From UBA10348 sp002469915 (lineage in GTDB: Bacteria; Bacteroidota; Rhodothermia; Rhodothermales; UBA10348), in NCBI GenBank assembly GCA_029249345.1, contig JAQWHM010000016.1, forward strand, positions 62,001-126,000: a DNA stretch of 64,000 bases, read 5' to 3'. Both the position numbers and the translations under genes were made by a program. Below the pieces are notes generated by a model. The model did no database searches. It was not told where the DNA came from and saw nothing but the letters and a program-made list of their open reading frames with translations. Below, in pieces: positions 27,901 through 35,327 of the stretch. Position 1 is the stretch's first letter; every line of letters begins with the position of its first letter.

Positions 27901-29766
27901 GTCATCCGGGCTTAGGGCTTGATCCTCGTTCACACGGTCCATTCCGAGGAGCTGTAAAACGGTGTTCGTTCCACCAACGCCAGGAAGGGTTTTTGTCGCG
28001 GTTTTCCCTGGTGGTTCGTAGAAGATCTGTAGATCAAATTCGTTAGGCGAAATGCTTCTTCCTGGGAGTCGGTAAATATTCCGCATTTCCAGAAACCAAG
28101 CAGCCGGATTAAAATTGGATTCTGGTGCAGGCTGACGAAGTTGAACCGGCCGAATAAGCTTCAGGACGATCTTATTCTCGTTCTGACCTCCGTCGGATCC
28201 ACCTGTTTCAGTGGAAAAGTCTCCAACTTGGTTGGTACGGCCATTCGCTCTGAACCGAAACGCAACGGCCAATGCTTCGCTCTCTTGCACGCGCTGTCGC
28301 ATGGTTATGTAGCCCAAGACCTCGTCTATATCATAGTCTCGGCCCCGCTCTAGGCGCTTGAATTTACCCACCTGAAAGTCGGAGGACGATAGGTCTTTTC
28401 CAGATTCAAGGTAGGATCCTGGCGTAGCGTTTCCGTCGCGTAGTTCAGAGTCTATTTCTCCGCCAGCAGAGTCGTCATACTGATCCACATTGTTGCCTGG
28501 AAGCTCTTGGCGATTGAACTGATCAGCTTGAGAGAGAATATCTGGAGATTCCCCTAAATCCACCATGGCCACGGCTTGACGGACGTTCTCTTCCTCTGGC
28601 CGAGTCGGCATTAGTTTCCAGACTTCGATTTCGGTGATGCGTTCAAAACCATTTGAAACTCGAATGTTTGGGGGGTCAACTAATGCATCCTCCCATCTAT
28701 TCCTGAAGTAGTAGCCCAAAAAGAAGTGCGTGCCTTCATCATAGTCAGTAGGTCGCAGATCAAACTTGGTTTCCTCTGACCCACCCTCAATATTGAGACT
28801 ATTAGCCTGTCCTTCCTGCTGACTCATTACCGTTGTCAGTTTCACTCCACCCAGTTGGAATTCACTCTTGATACCAAACAGGCTTTGGCCTCCTCTAATC
28901 AGCGTTGAAGGAGTCTGTAAAAAAACGTTTCCAGCTTCAATTTTCTGGATGATTTCGTCTTCGTACCCGGTGTACTCAAGCTTGAGCTGGTTCTGGAAAT
29001 CAAACTGGTTTCTTGAATCATAATTGACGTTGATTCTCAGCTTATCTCCAATCGTACCGGTGATTCCAAGACTGAGGTCCTGCTTGAACTCGGGATCCAA
29101 TTGACTAGGTTTCCCGGTTACCGATACTTGCTGATCGCTCTTTCGATAGTCGAATCCAGCTCGGATATCGGCTGTTCCGTTAACCCTAAGGTCTACCGTA
29201 TTAGTACCAAAAATGGTAGAAAACGCTTTACTTCGCCCTCCTGGCACAACAATGTTGAATCCAAGACCGCCACGGTTTCGGCGGTCTCGATCTCGGGCTT
29301 GTTCTACAATGAGCTCTCGCCAGTTCTGGTCTAGATCGTGCGCCAATTTGACTGATCTATACGTAGCGTAATCTAGTTCAAGTGGAAAACGGACATCTTC
29401 CCGGCCCACCTTTTCCCGCAAGGTGTATTTCATGGCGGTTGTGTCAAAATCGACGCTGTACTGCCAGTATCTACCTTGAGAGGGGGAGAAGGGTAAACGG
29501 TCTTTCGGTCCTAAGCGGGCGGTCCAAGAATCTGTTCTATATCCAGGAAGGTAGTCCCAGACTAGTGCTGAATCGGGCAACCAAAGGGAATCAACCGCCA
29601 AGCTGTCGATGTCAAGAGTATCGACAGCTACTGAATCCGTGTCAGCGCGGGCAATCGCAGAGCGGAAAGACTGCCAAGATTGTATATCAGGGTCTGTAGC
29701 CGCTGAACTCACCAACACCATCGATATGATGAAGAGTCCAAGTACGGATGCTAGTGCATACCGCAT
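21988..29766 (-). CDS. sprA: type IX secretion system outer-membrane translocon protein SprA
   Basis: SprA is the giant outer-membrane barrel that forms the T9SS channel through which proteins with a C-terminal sorting domain leave the cell; in gliding species it is also needed for motility. The gene encodes about 2592 residues from the ATG at 29766, or 2613 from a GTG at 29829; a signal peptide (RYALASVLGLFIISMVLVSS) favours the ATG. Repeated strand-rich blocks (GDKLRINVNYDSRNQFDFQN, PRWMTRAIDYIP, RFSPTRGDIRLEEILAQID) match SprA along its whole length. About four-fifths along there is a Lys/Glu-rich insert (KEKDERKKLRDARKVAKASG). It ends in a beta-strand, as barrels do. Its neighbour downstream is lipB. 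Confidence 0.95.
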   Translation of the reverse strand: MRYALASVLGLFIISMVLVSSAATDPDIQSWQSFRSAIARADTDSVAVDTLDIDSLAVDSLWLPDSALVWDYLPGYRTDSWTARLGPKDRLPFSPSQGRYWQYSVDFDTTAMKYTLREKVGREDVRFPLELDYATYRSVKLAHDLDQNWRELIVEQARDRDRRNRGGLGFNIVVPGGRSKAFSTIFGTNTVDLRVNGTADIRAGFDYRKSDQQVSVTGKPSQLDPEFKQDLSLGITGTIGDKLRINVNYDSRNQFDFQNQLKLEYTGYEDEIIQKIEAGNVFLQTPSTLIRGGQSLFGIKSEFQLGGVKLTTVMSQQEGQANSLNIEGGSEETKFDLRPTDYDEGTHFFLGYYFRNRWEDALVDPPNIRVSNGFERITEIEVWKLMPTRPEEENVRQAVAMVDLGESPDILSQADQFNRQELPGNNVDQYDDSAGGEIDSELRDGNATPGSYLESGKDLSSSDFQVGKFKRLERGRDYDIDEVLGYITMRQRVQESEALAVAFRFRANGRTNQVGDFSTETGGSDGGQNENKIVLKLIRPVQLRQPAPESNFNPAAWFLEMRNIYRLPGRSISPNEFDLQIFYEPPGKTATKTLPGVGGTNTVLQLLGMDRVNEDQALSPDDLFDFLVNYTIMPGDGTLIFPYLEPFGSRLSTVIAEGGGPPEAQQNLEDVFVFDALYLQKKANARRDSQHDVYRIRGSYKGSVKSSYDLNAFSGVIPGSVRVTAGGTPLNEGTDFMVEYSGTGLVSITNPAFLTAGRDIEIEFEQNSFFNIQKKTLVGMRADYFMDERLSLGATLMRMNQKSPIDKYRIGEEPISNTIWGVDGTLKLEPRWMTRAIDYIPLLQTKEPSSINLTGEFAQLRPSNTQTIAFERTRRELRDVGRDFSSDELGGTSYIDDFEGFENTFTMMQPGTWALAAAPDSIGALDRFGVLSGSLSDSLRTNWRGSFAWYRINANMLREVPTIAFNGESIKIFRIDEVFPNRDTRAEIDPTLETFDIYFNPSARGPYNYTRNLRKFLDTPKDAWGGMTQRLPEGFTDFSLKNIDFVEFIFRPFPENQAEDAGADAKFYVDLGSISEDVLPDEKLNNEDGLSTSTVTEAGILDWGRTPTGTQNSVVDIDDASRRTEDLGLDGLVSSSPDYPPFATEQIHFANFLNSLDQNSSDPLYRAEVAKAMADPSGDDYHYFANSQYFENSTFFPNRATFQQHFARYFAGHELNAFETQTKLATNTSLKRGNSRFPDSEDKNLNSTVDTENSYFQYEIPLSKRALDSLAVPTRVDDYIVGEVANADGQGTGWYQVRIPVQQYSRKVGDIQDFSLIEFMRLWTTGHEVPVTMRFASLELVGSQWQKSSQVTLEHETVSDTTGTDTRLTISSINNEENAETYTPPTGAVVSQSRLASGRVQNAREQSLVVRVENLPPGKQRAIFKTQNTGLDLLKYSNLRMFLHMHGILADGTDLASLPLDEGRSKAKLFVRLGSNETNDYYEYEQPLTPSYESAGSSDLLWQTNVDYDGEFRDLGSMNIELGALNQLKVARDRIAFPTDSVFYNVLNGELRTSDAPDAEEFAPPGSRLGIRGTPSLGKVNSIVIGVRNAADSTQIGYEHILEDITVWINELRVSGYDSKNGWAAISNLDIKLADLGRVKASFKRQTDGFGSLSSSLGEREQMNINNWTVTTEVNADKVLPERFGWSLPVNVQVQSNTTTPRFSPTRGDIRLEEILAQIDEREDLDAVEKSEARTEATQAAQTYTFTQSLSTRVGKTGSRNKILRNTVDGINLSYSQSNVDGRSPSQQMNDRWQWSSSLSYRFSSRKPKTLRPLFFLDPIPVLNKLSGLAFNYVPSSLSTTGSFNRNFSQTRERPVIVAGDTTSTPLAIRFPLREKHAFAHNRDFQLQYNPFGFLNLSFDISTDQSLNTAGVDTLFNVVLPDTSFFNTSLADAIDLGLIPDSQLSNAFEVGQLSVISGRSVVGNFLSGKITPRTDRHNQVFNATFKPRIAKIRFLDWIQVQDMGYRATFDWQNGPVGRNTGASIRNTIDIRSGLSLKFQQAWRKFGFYQSIEDAQSSYKKDKESARAEKQKEKDERKKLRDARKVAKASGVELPEELPIEKGGVAKEEEKEKGPGFSGRLVSYARQLVLGITGIRDFNMTYNGTQSAASTNVGTPIYDEEGVLQDVATYYSLKDAFNGRGASLGYRFGRERGFNIEDRFVDPSLQVADQLSDGHRFQARTSLNPSSELSISLNWNLELQDGKTFSFRPITDDAGFFMGIDTTITRSGSNKASVWAFGADYLDMFSSQLATFQDDFEALGDDQALVVPDANGDGKVVLTNRSVVEDFSKAFIKGTNTVDDLGIAPMPKPTWQIQYSGLSNWPIIRALTKSVSLRHQYSGDYAADFNTNTAFASDDTLKTLELGQNRIEFAVEEFQINNVRINERYSPLLGVDVTWKGSIQTGITWSKSNSYSLSTSNFEVSENKTDELGLQISFQKSGMRLPFFKRVLNNRANFTLNVTRSKTQDQRLRLRRALEQALSDPEFVLKSALEGDNISLVTAHTRLTITPTISYQFSNRVQANFTLKYEKFDSEDSRQPSSVNINGTFNIRVSIAN

Positions 29767-29840
29767 CGCGCGAGGCGAGGAAGCGTCTCGGGAGGAAATA
29801 GTGGAGTTGTCGACCAAGATATTGGGCACGAATCAGGTTC

Positions 29841-29878
29841 GGATCGCCGGATTCAGGCTGCGCCTGAACGGCCGATCC
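29841..29878 (-). repeat. imperfect long hairpin in the sprA leader
   Basis: GGATCG-CCG-GA-TTCAGGC and its partner GCCTGAA-C-GG-CCGATCC can form a stem of about 16 pairs with small bulges and a 3-base loop. It lies just upstream of the sprA start, so on the minus strand it would fold in the untranslated leader. No T-run follows it in either direction, which argues against a plain terminator. Confidence 0.6.
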
Positions 29879-30052
29879 GATCTAAATGAATCAATAAACA
29901 GTTTCAGTAACGGTAAAAGCGTATATATCCGATCGATTCTAGTTGTTGTCGTGCTGCTAAAAAGGTGTTCCTCGTAGACTGAAACAGGTAGGTTCATACC
30001 TTTCATGATCAGTGACGAAGAGGAACGCTTCTTTCGCGTCGCATAACCCTGA

Positions 30053-30079
30053 TGACCTATTTTTGTTCTGAATAGGTCA
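30053..30079. repeat. 9-base inverted repeat upstream of NTF2-like gene
   Basis: TGACCTATT and AATAGGTCA are perfect inverted arms separated by nine bases, ending 17 bases before the ATG at 30097. This could be a regulator binding site or a leader hairpin. The rest of the 29879-30096 gap also holds a weaker AGGTA/TACCT repeat at 29986-30001 and GTTCCTC/GAGGAAC (29968-29974, 30020-30026). No gene is seen there. Confidence 0.55.
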
Positions 30080-30096
30080 CGTAACACGTACTTAAT

Positions 30097-30606
30097 ATGA
30101 ATAAAAGACTGTACCTACCCAATTCTTATCAGGGCATTCTCTCTTACGTCATAATCCCTCTTTTTTTGATAGCAGGTTGTGGTGCCGATGTTGAACCGAC
30201 AGAATCCGTGCCTGAGCAGACAACGGCTGAAGAAGTTGCCGCAATAAAGGACGTTTTGATGCGACAACAAGCCGCATGGAATGCCGGCGATATCGACGCC
30301 TTCATGGATGATTATGTAAAGTCTGACACCCTTCGATTTACGTCTGATGGAGTCGTACGGTATGGGTGGGAAACAAGTCTTGAGCGATACTATAACGCCT
30401 ACCCTAGTCGTGATGCGATGGGGCGTCTTGTATTTGATGACCTAGATATTGATGTTTTATCGCCGAAGTGGGCACTGACCTTTGGATCTTGGCACCTCAC
30501 AAGGGGGGGTGATTTTGAAGACATAGGAGGGAAATACACTCTTTTAATGCACAAAAGTGCTTCTGGCTGGAAAGTCCTTTACGATCACACATCAACCCTT
30601 AACTGA
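30097..30606 (+). CDS. NTF2-like (SnoaL/DUF4440-type) lipoprotein
   Basis: A small cone-shaped-fold protein exported and lipid-anchored. The 169 residues begin with a signal peptide ending LFLIAGC (Cys28 region), followed by a Glu-rich linker and the NTF2-like domain: VLMRQQAAWNAGDIDAFMDDYV, FTSDGVVRYGWETSLERYYN and the closing WKVLYDHTS. Such domains are often enzymes or ligand binders, but no active-site set can be named here. The next gene starts one base after this stop, so the two are in one transcript. Family assignment is good; role is unknown. Confidence 0.85.
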   Translation: MNKRLYLPNSYQGILSYVIIPLFLIAGCGADVEPTESVPEQTTAEEVAAIKDVLMRQQAAWNAGDIDAFMDDYVKSDTLRFTSDGVVRYGWETSLERYYNAYPSRDAMGRLVFDDLDIDVLSPKWALTFGSWHLTRGGDFEDIGGKYTLLMHKSASGWKVLYDHTSTLN

Positions 30607-30607
30607 G

Positions 30608-31255
30608 ATGTCTACACAACGAACTATTGTCATATCGGGCTCTAACGGTCGCCTTGGAAGCCGACTGGCTGCTGGTTTCTTACTTGGCGGTGATCAGGTC
30701 ATCGGATTGGACCGCTCACCCCGAACCGGGGGCGACTGGCCGGTTATTCAGATGGATGCGACGGACGAGCACTCTGTGCAGCGTGCATTTGAAGGGCTAG
30801 AATCGACCTATAGTACGCCAAATGCCGTTATTCACACGGTGGGTATGTGGGCGATGTCGCCATTTACTGAGACTTCGCTGGATGAGTGGGATGTTCTTCT
30901 CAAACTCAACCTCACGTCTTCTTTTTTGGTCTATCGTGAAGCAGTGCGTCATATGGGAAGTTCAGGAGGAACGCTGATTGGCATCACCTCACGGCAAGGG
31001 GCTGTCCAAGGCGCTGCCGGTCAAGCTGGTTACTCCGCTGCCAAAGGTGGCCTTGTCCGTTTAATAGAGTCTATCGCCGCTGAATTTGGAGCCTCAGGCA
31101 TATGCGCACATGCGCTTGCTCCTTCTACCATTTTGTTTGGTGAAGAGGGCGAGGGTGTACAGGCAGCAGATCTGGTTTCTCATTGTCAATATCTTGTTTC
31201 TCAAGCAGGAGTCTCTTTAAATGGTCAGATCCTATCTGCATACGGCAACGGATGA
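30608..31255 (+). CDS. SDR family NAD(P)-dependent oxidoreductase
   Basis: Short-chain dehydrogenase/reductase. The 215 residues have the nucleotide-binding start VISGSNGRLGSRLAAGFLLG, an Asp-rich segment (VIQMDATDEHSV) in the place that contacts the adenine ring, and the catalytic set with Ser in LIGITSRQG and Tyr-x-x-x-Lys in GYSAAKGGLVRLI. It is somewhat short for the family (typical ~245) because the C-terminal substrate loop is small. Start is the ATG at 30608, overlapping nothing and one base after the previous stop. Substrate cannot be inferred. Confidence 0.9.
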   Translation: MSTQRTIVISGSNGRLGSRLAAGFLLGGDQVIGLDRSPRTGGDWPVIQMDATDEHSVQRAFEGLESTYSTPNAVIHTVGMWAMSPFTETSLDEWDVLLKLNLTSSFLVYREAVRHMGSSGGTLIGITSRQGAVQGAAGQAGYSAAKGGLVRLIESIAAEFGASGICAHALAPSTILFGEEGEGVQAADLVSHCQYLVSQAGVSLNGQILSAYGNG

Positions 31256-31285
31256 CTTAAACAGATTGGTCTAAAATAAATTGTG

Positions 31286-31315
31286 TTGACAGGCTTTTTT
31301 AGCACTTTTTAGAGC
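31286..31315 (+). promoter_or_regulatory. possible sigma-70-like promoter upstream of pfkA-type gene
   Basis: A perfect TTGACA at 31286-31291 is followed 18 bases later by TAGAGC (31310-31315), a poor -10. It lies about 55 bases before the ATG at 31370, in an AT-rich gap, and separates the SDR gene from the phosphofructokinase gene. The -35 is convincing; the -10 is weak. Confidence 0.4.
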
Positions 31316-31369
31316 TGAAGCCTGCATACTTTACAGCGGGACATTTCATCATTTGAACAGGGTAAAATC

Positions 31370-32569
31370 ATGGCCAGAGAGAAAGGAACGATTGGGATTT
31401 TGACAGGCGGTGGTGATGTTCCAGGATTGAATCCGGCAATCCGCGCCGTCACGATTCGCGCCCTGCGGGAAGGGTATAAGGTGATTGGTATCCGACGGGG
31501 CTGGGCTGGGCTTACCGATCTTGTTCCTGACAAGGATGCCGACAACAGCGCCAACTACCACGAGTTAACCGAGGAAGTGGTTAATCGAGCCGGTCGAACG
31601 GGTGGAACGTTTATTCACTCATCTCGAACCCGTCCGAGTCATCTTCCCAAAGCTATGGTGCCCCCACATCTGGCGGACTTGTACACGGATGAAATCAATG
31701 ACATCACACCTACCATAAAGAAGAATATTGAATGGTTAGGGCTGGACTACTTGATCCCGATTGGTGGTGATGACACGTTGAGCTACGGTCATCGTTTACA
31801 TCAGGATGGTATAAAGATCGTAGGTATTCCAAAGACCATGGATAACGATGTCCCTGGTACCGACTACTGCATCGGATTTGGGACGTGCGTAACGCGAACC
31901 ATTGAAATGGCGCATACGCTACGAACATCGGCAGGCTCGCACGAGCGATTTTTGGTTATCGAGGTTTTTGGCCGGTACGCCGGATTCACCGCGCTCCTTC
32001 CTACGATGGCCGGCGCTGCAGATCGGTGCGTTATCCCAGAACACCCATTTGATGCAGAGCACTTAACTGAAATATTGTCTTACGACCGTAATCTGCATCC
32101 GAGTAAATATGCCGTCGTGCTCGTTTCGGAAGGCGCGACCATGGCACATAACGATACCATGTCCTTTAAGGGAGACGAGGCGGATCAATATGGCCATAAA
32201 AAACTGGGTGGCATTGGTGATAAAGTAGCCGCAGAGTTGAAACGATATTCTCCCAAGTACAATAATGGGCGCAGAGTGAACGTGGTGAGCCAGCGCCTTG
32301 GTTATCTCGTGCGTTGTGGAGACCCTGATGCGTTAGATTCTATCGTGCCAATGGCTTTCGGCAATCTGGCTTTAGACCTGATTCTGAATGGTACATCGGG
32401 TAGGCTCGTGTCCGTGCGGAATGGGACGTATGACAACGTGCCGTTGGACGTTGTAGTGGGAACGAAGAAAGTAGTAGATGTAGACAAGTACTATAATGCG
32501 GTCCGCTTTCGCCCGTTCTATCATTCGTTCAATCGCCGACCAACCTTCATCATGACGTCCGATATCTAA
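31370..32569 (+). CDS. 6-phosphofructokinase, probably pyrophosphate-type
   Basis: Phosphorylates fructose 6-phosphate to the 1,6-bisphosphate in glycolysis. The 399 residues show the phosphofructokinase fold: TIGILTGGGDVPGLNPAIRA, the donor-binding GGDDT (132-136), GIPKTMDNDVPGTDYC (Lys155), and the sugar-binding EVFGRYAGFTALL. In this family Asp at the second Gly-site (GGDDT) together with Lys in PKTMDND is the pattern of PPi-using enzymes, whereas ATP enzymes have Gly at both places; so a pyrophosphate donor is inferred. It converges on the ABC permease gene with one base between stops. Confidence 0.93.
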   Translation: MAREKGTIGILTGGGDVPGLNPAIRAVTIRALREGYKVIGIRRGWAGLTDLVPDKDADNSANYHELTEEVVNRAGRTGGTFIHSSRTRPSHLPKAMVPPHLADLYTDEINDITPTIKKNIEWLGLDYLIPIGGDDTLSYGHRLHQDGIKIVGIPKTMDNDVPGTDYCIGFGTCVTRTIEMAHTLRTSAGSHERFLVIEVFGRYAGFTALLPTMAGAADRCVIPEHPFDAEHLTEILSYDRNLHPSKYAVVLVSEGATMAHNDTMSFKGDEADQYGHKKLGGIGDKVAAELKRYSPKYNNGRRVNVVSQRLGYLVRCGDPDALDSIVPMAFGNLALDLILNGTSGRLVSVRNGTYDNVPLDVVVGTKKVVDVDKYYNAVRFRPFYHSFNRRPTFIMTSDI

Positions 32570-32570
32570 T

Positions 32571-34277
32571 TTAACGAACCATCCCGGCCCGCGCAGAGCC
32601 GCCAAATCGTGAGACGATATACGTTGCCCCTCCGATGAGTACCATCAGGAATACGGAATACGCTGCAGCAGCGCCAAAATCGTACAGTCTGAGCTGAGAT
32701 AGAATTTCGACTGATATGGGTCTGTTGTCAAAAACGTACAGCAGAATGGACGAAACGAACTCGCCCAATGCTGTGACAAATGTCAGCAGTGTACCAGCCA
32801 GTATTCCCGGCGCAATGGTGGGGAGAACAATGGAAAAGAAGGTGCGCACCCTACTCGCTCCCAGATCCTGCGAGGCATCAATCAAACGGTCATCAAATGA
32901 TTCAAGCGCCGAAATCGTAGATCGCACAATCAGCGGTATGTGCCGAATGAAGTAGGCGAGTGGTAGTAACCAAAAGCTTCCCACCAAAATGCTCCCGCCC
33001 GATAGCAAACTGCCTTCGCTGAATGCCACGATGAGGTTAATCGCTATGACGGTCCCTGGTATCGCGAAGGGTAAGACCGCTAATGTCCGAACAATTCCGC
33101 GTCCTGGAATCTGACCTTTCACCACAAACACGGCGGCAGCCACGCCGAACACGATATTAGCGGCTGTTGCCAGCGTGGCCATCGTAAGGCTGTTCTTGAT
33201 GGGCGCCAATACATCGGGTTGGCTAAACAGGTTGAGGTAATTATCCAACGTGTAAGCTTGGGGTAAAACTTGCCAGGTCCAGCTTCCTTCCTTTACAAAC
33301 GAGATCAGGATGATCGTTAAAACGGGAAGGGCCAAAAACGTCAAAATGGACAAGGCTCCGAGTAAAGCAAAAAAGCGACCGGCTCCCGATCCAACGGGCA
33401 CCGGAGTGGGGGCAGAGCCTTTGGAAGCTGAAATAGTACTGCTCTGGCGTCGGTCCAATTCAATCAGTAACAGAAAAAGAAGGCAAATGAGCGTCAAAAC
33501 GACGGAAACCGTCGCTGAATACTCCAGATTGCCATTCATTTTATAATTGTAAATTTGAAGGGTTAAGAAGTTTTTCGTACCCGCGAATAGCAGCGGTGCC
33601 GTAAAAGAAGCCATGGAAATCATGAAAACTAACAGCGAGGCACTGACGATTGACGGACGAAGCTGTGGCAGGATGATGCGCCTAACGGTGTGAAACTGAG
33701 AGGCCCCCAGGTCAGACGAAGCCTCGAGCAAACTGCGGTCTACGTTTTGAAGCGCTGCCGAACAGAACAAATAAAAGAAGACGTACATCGAGTAGACGTG
33801 AACCAGCCATACCGCCCACATCCCGCTAAACGAAAAAGGGACCTCTGTTAGACCCAGAATGGCCTGAATTCCTCTGGGAAGAATTCCACTTTCTCCATAC
33901 AGGAAGAGAAACGCCAATACCCCGACGAGTGGTGGTAGCGCTAGGGGCAGAGCCGCCATCGCTACAAGTGCACGCTTAAGGGGAAAATCAAATCTGAAGA
34001 ATAAATAGGCGAGCGTCGTGCCTAGCGTGCCCGCACCAACGACGGTCCACAGAGAGATCCATACTGAGTTGAATAGGGCTCTGTTATTGGCCGAAGATAG
34101 TGTACCAAACAAGTCTCTCAGAGAGGGCCAGTTCAGTCCCTCGTCGAAAAGTCTGAGTGACGGCCATACCACATATCCGAGTAGAATGAAGAGCAGTATG
34201 CCCAACATCGCCCAGGAGGTTCTGCGAGCGATGAGTCCGCCTGCGTGGTTGGCTCCTAATGTGCGTCCGTTCAGCAT
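32571..34277 (-). CDS. ABC transporter permease, iron(III)-type, fused double-domain
   Basis: Integral membrane part of an ABC importer of the FbpB/AfuB kind, which takes up ferric iron from a periplasmic binding protein. The 568 residues form two homologous six-helix halves, each with an ATPase-contact EAA loop: EASSDLGASQFHTVRRIILP in the first and DASQDLGASRVRTFFSIVLP in the second. No ATPase or binding-protein gene is next to it in this window, so its partners lie elsewhere. It starts 8 bases after the end of recR, in the same direction, so it may sit at the end of the dnaX-ybaB-recR transcript. Thiamine-type transporters are a less likely alternative. Confidence 0.88.
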   Translation of the reverse strand: MLNGRTLGANHAGGLIARRTSWAMLGILLFILLGYVVWPSLRLFDEGLNWPSLRDLFGTLSSANNRALFNSVWISLWTVVGAGTLGTTLAYLFFRFDFPLKRALVAMAALPLALPPLVGVLAFLFLYGESGILPRGIQAILGLTEVPFSFSGMWAVWLVHVYSMYVFFYLFCSAALQNVDRSLLEASSDLGASQFHTVRRIILPQLRPSIVSASLLVFMISMASFTAPLLFAGTKNFLTLQIYNYKMNGNLEYSATVSVVLTLICLLFLLLIELDRRQSSTISASKGSAPTPVPVGSGAGRFFALLGALSILTFLALPVLTIILISFVKEGSWTWQVLPQAYTLDNYLNLFSQPDVLAPIKNSLTMATLATAANIVFGVAAAVFVVKGQIPGRGIVRTLAVLPFAIPGTVIAINLIVAFSEGSLLSGGSILVGSFWLLPLAYFIRHIPLIVRSTISALESFDDRLIDASQDLGASRVRTFFSIVLPTIAPGILAGTLLTFVTALGEFVSSILLYVFDNRPISVEILSQLRLYDFGAAAAYSVFLMVLIGGATYIVSRFGGSARAGMVR

Positions 34278-34285
34278 GAATTGAG

Positions 34286-34900
34286 CTACAGGTTGACCCG
34301 TCCTTGAAGAGCCCGCGTCAGAGTGGCCTCATCAGTGAATTCTAAATCGCTCCCGATGGGAATTCCTTGAGCGAGTCGGGTTATCAAAACTCCAAACGGG
34401 GCCAGTAATTGTGATATGTAGTAGGCGGTCGTATCCCCCTCTACGCTAGGGTTGACGGCTAGAATGACCTCAGTAATGGAGCCACCGCTGTCACCTTGTC
34501 CACTAACTCGTGCTACGAGTTCGCGAATCCGCAGATCTTCGGGGCCTATTCCATCTAATGGTGAAATGGCTCCGCCTAGAACGTGGTAGGTTCCATTAAA
34601 TCCACGTGTTCTCTCAAGGGCCATCACATCATTTGCCTCTTCCACCACGCACACCACCTCGTGGTCACGTTTTTCGGATGCGCAGATTGGGCACGGGTCG
34701 TTATCTGTTACGTTGAAGCAAGTGGTACAGAATATGACTTTGTCTTTGACGGCAATGAGGGCAGAAGCCATCTGTTCTACCTCGTCTCGGGGTAGTTTCA
34801 GGACAAACGCGGCTAATCTCCGTGCGGTTTTCCTCCCGATTCCGGGGAGTCGGGAAAATTGGTCAACAAGCGCTTCTACAGATTCAGAAGTGAAATGCAT
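34286..34900 (-). CDS. recR: recombination mediator RecR
   Basis: RecR works with RecO and RecF to load RecA on gapped DNA. The 204 residues have the helix-hairpin-helix start (LVDQFSRLPGIGRKTARRLA), the four-Cys zinc finger CTTCFNVTDNDPCPIC (two C-x2-C pairs), and the Toprim domain beginning VCVVEEANDVMALERT, with YHVLGGAISPLDGIGPEDL and NPSVEGDTTAYYISQLL. Length equals the family norm. It follows ybaB by eight bases, the same order as in many bacteria (dnaX-ybaB-recR). Secure. Confidence 0.97.
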   Translation of the reverse strand: MHFTSESVEALVDQFSRLPGIGRKTARRLAAFVLKLPRDEVEQMASALIAVKDKVIFCTTCFNVTDNDPCPICASEKRDHEVVCVVEEANDVMALERTRGFNGTYHVLGGAISPLDGIGPEDLRIRELVARVSGQGDSGGSITEVILAVNPSVEGDTTAYYISQLLAPFGVLITRLAQGIPIGSDLEFTDEATLTRALQGRVNL

Positions 34901-34908
34901 AGGATGTA

Positions 34909-35247
34909 TTACATGCCAAATCGGCTAAGGTCCATTCCTGGGGGCAGAAAACTACCAGCCGATTTGGCCATCTCCTGTTTAGCAACATTGGAAGCTTCTT
35001 CCAGTGCCTTGTTAACGCCGGCCATCACTAGATCTTCGAGGAGTTCGGCATCTTCGGGATCAATGACTTCTTTTTCGATGGAAATAGAAGTGATTCTCTG
35101 CTGGCCGTTGGCAGTGACTTTCACCATACCTCCGCCCGCTTCTGCAGAAACAGTCTGAGCAGCTAGTGCATCCTGGGCTTCTGTCATTTTCTTCTGCATG
35201 TCCACCATCTTGCTGAACATATCAGCCATGTTCGTACCATCGCTCAT
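34909..35247 (-). CDS. YbaB/EbfC family nucleoid-associated protein
   Basis: A small DNA-binding protein that coats the nucleoid. The 112 residues start with a long helix (MADMFSKMVDMQKKMTEAQDALAAQ), then the strand segment TVSAEAGGGMVKVTANGQQ, and end in a helical tail. It lies between dnaX (80 bases upstream) and recR (8 bases downstream), the standard cluster, which supports the call. Confidence 0.95.
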   Translation of the reverse strand: MSDGTNMADMFSKMVDMQKKMTEAQDALAAQTVSAEAGGGMVKVTANGQQRITSISIEKEVIDPEDAELLEDLVMAGVNKALEEASNVAKQEMAKSAGSFLPPGMDLSRFGM

Positions 35248-35327
35248 TGTTTACTCACCGGTTGAATGATAAAAAGTATTCGTTCCATTGGATTCGTCTA
35301 TTGAGAGACCAAAGTCTCAGTAAACGA

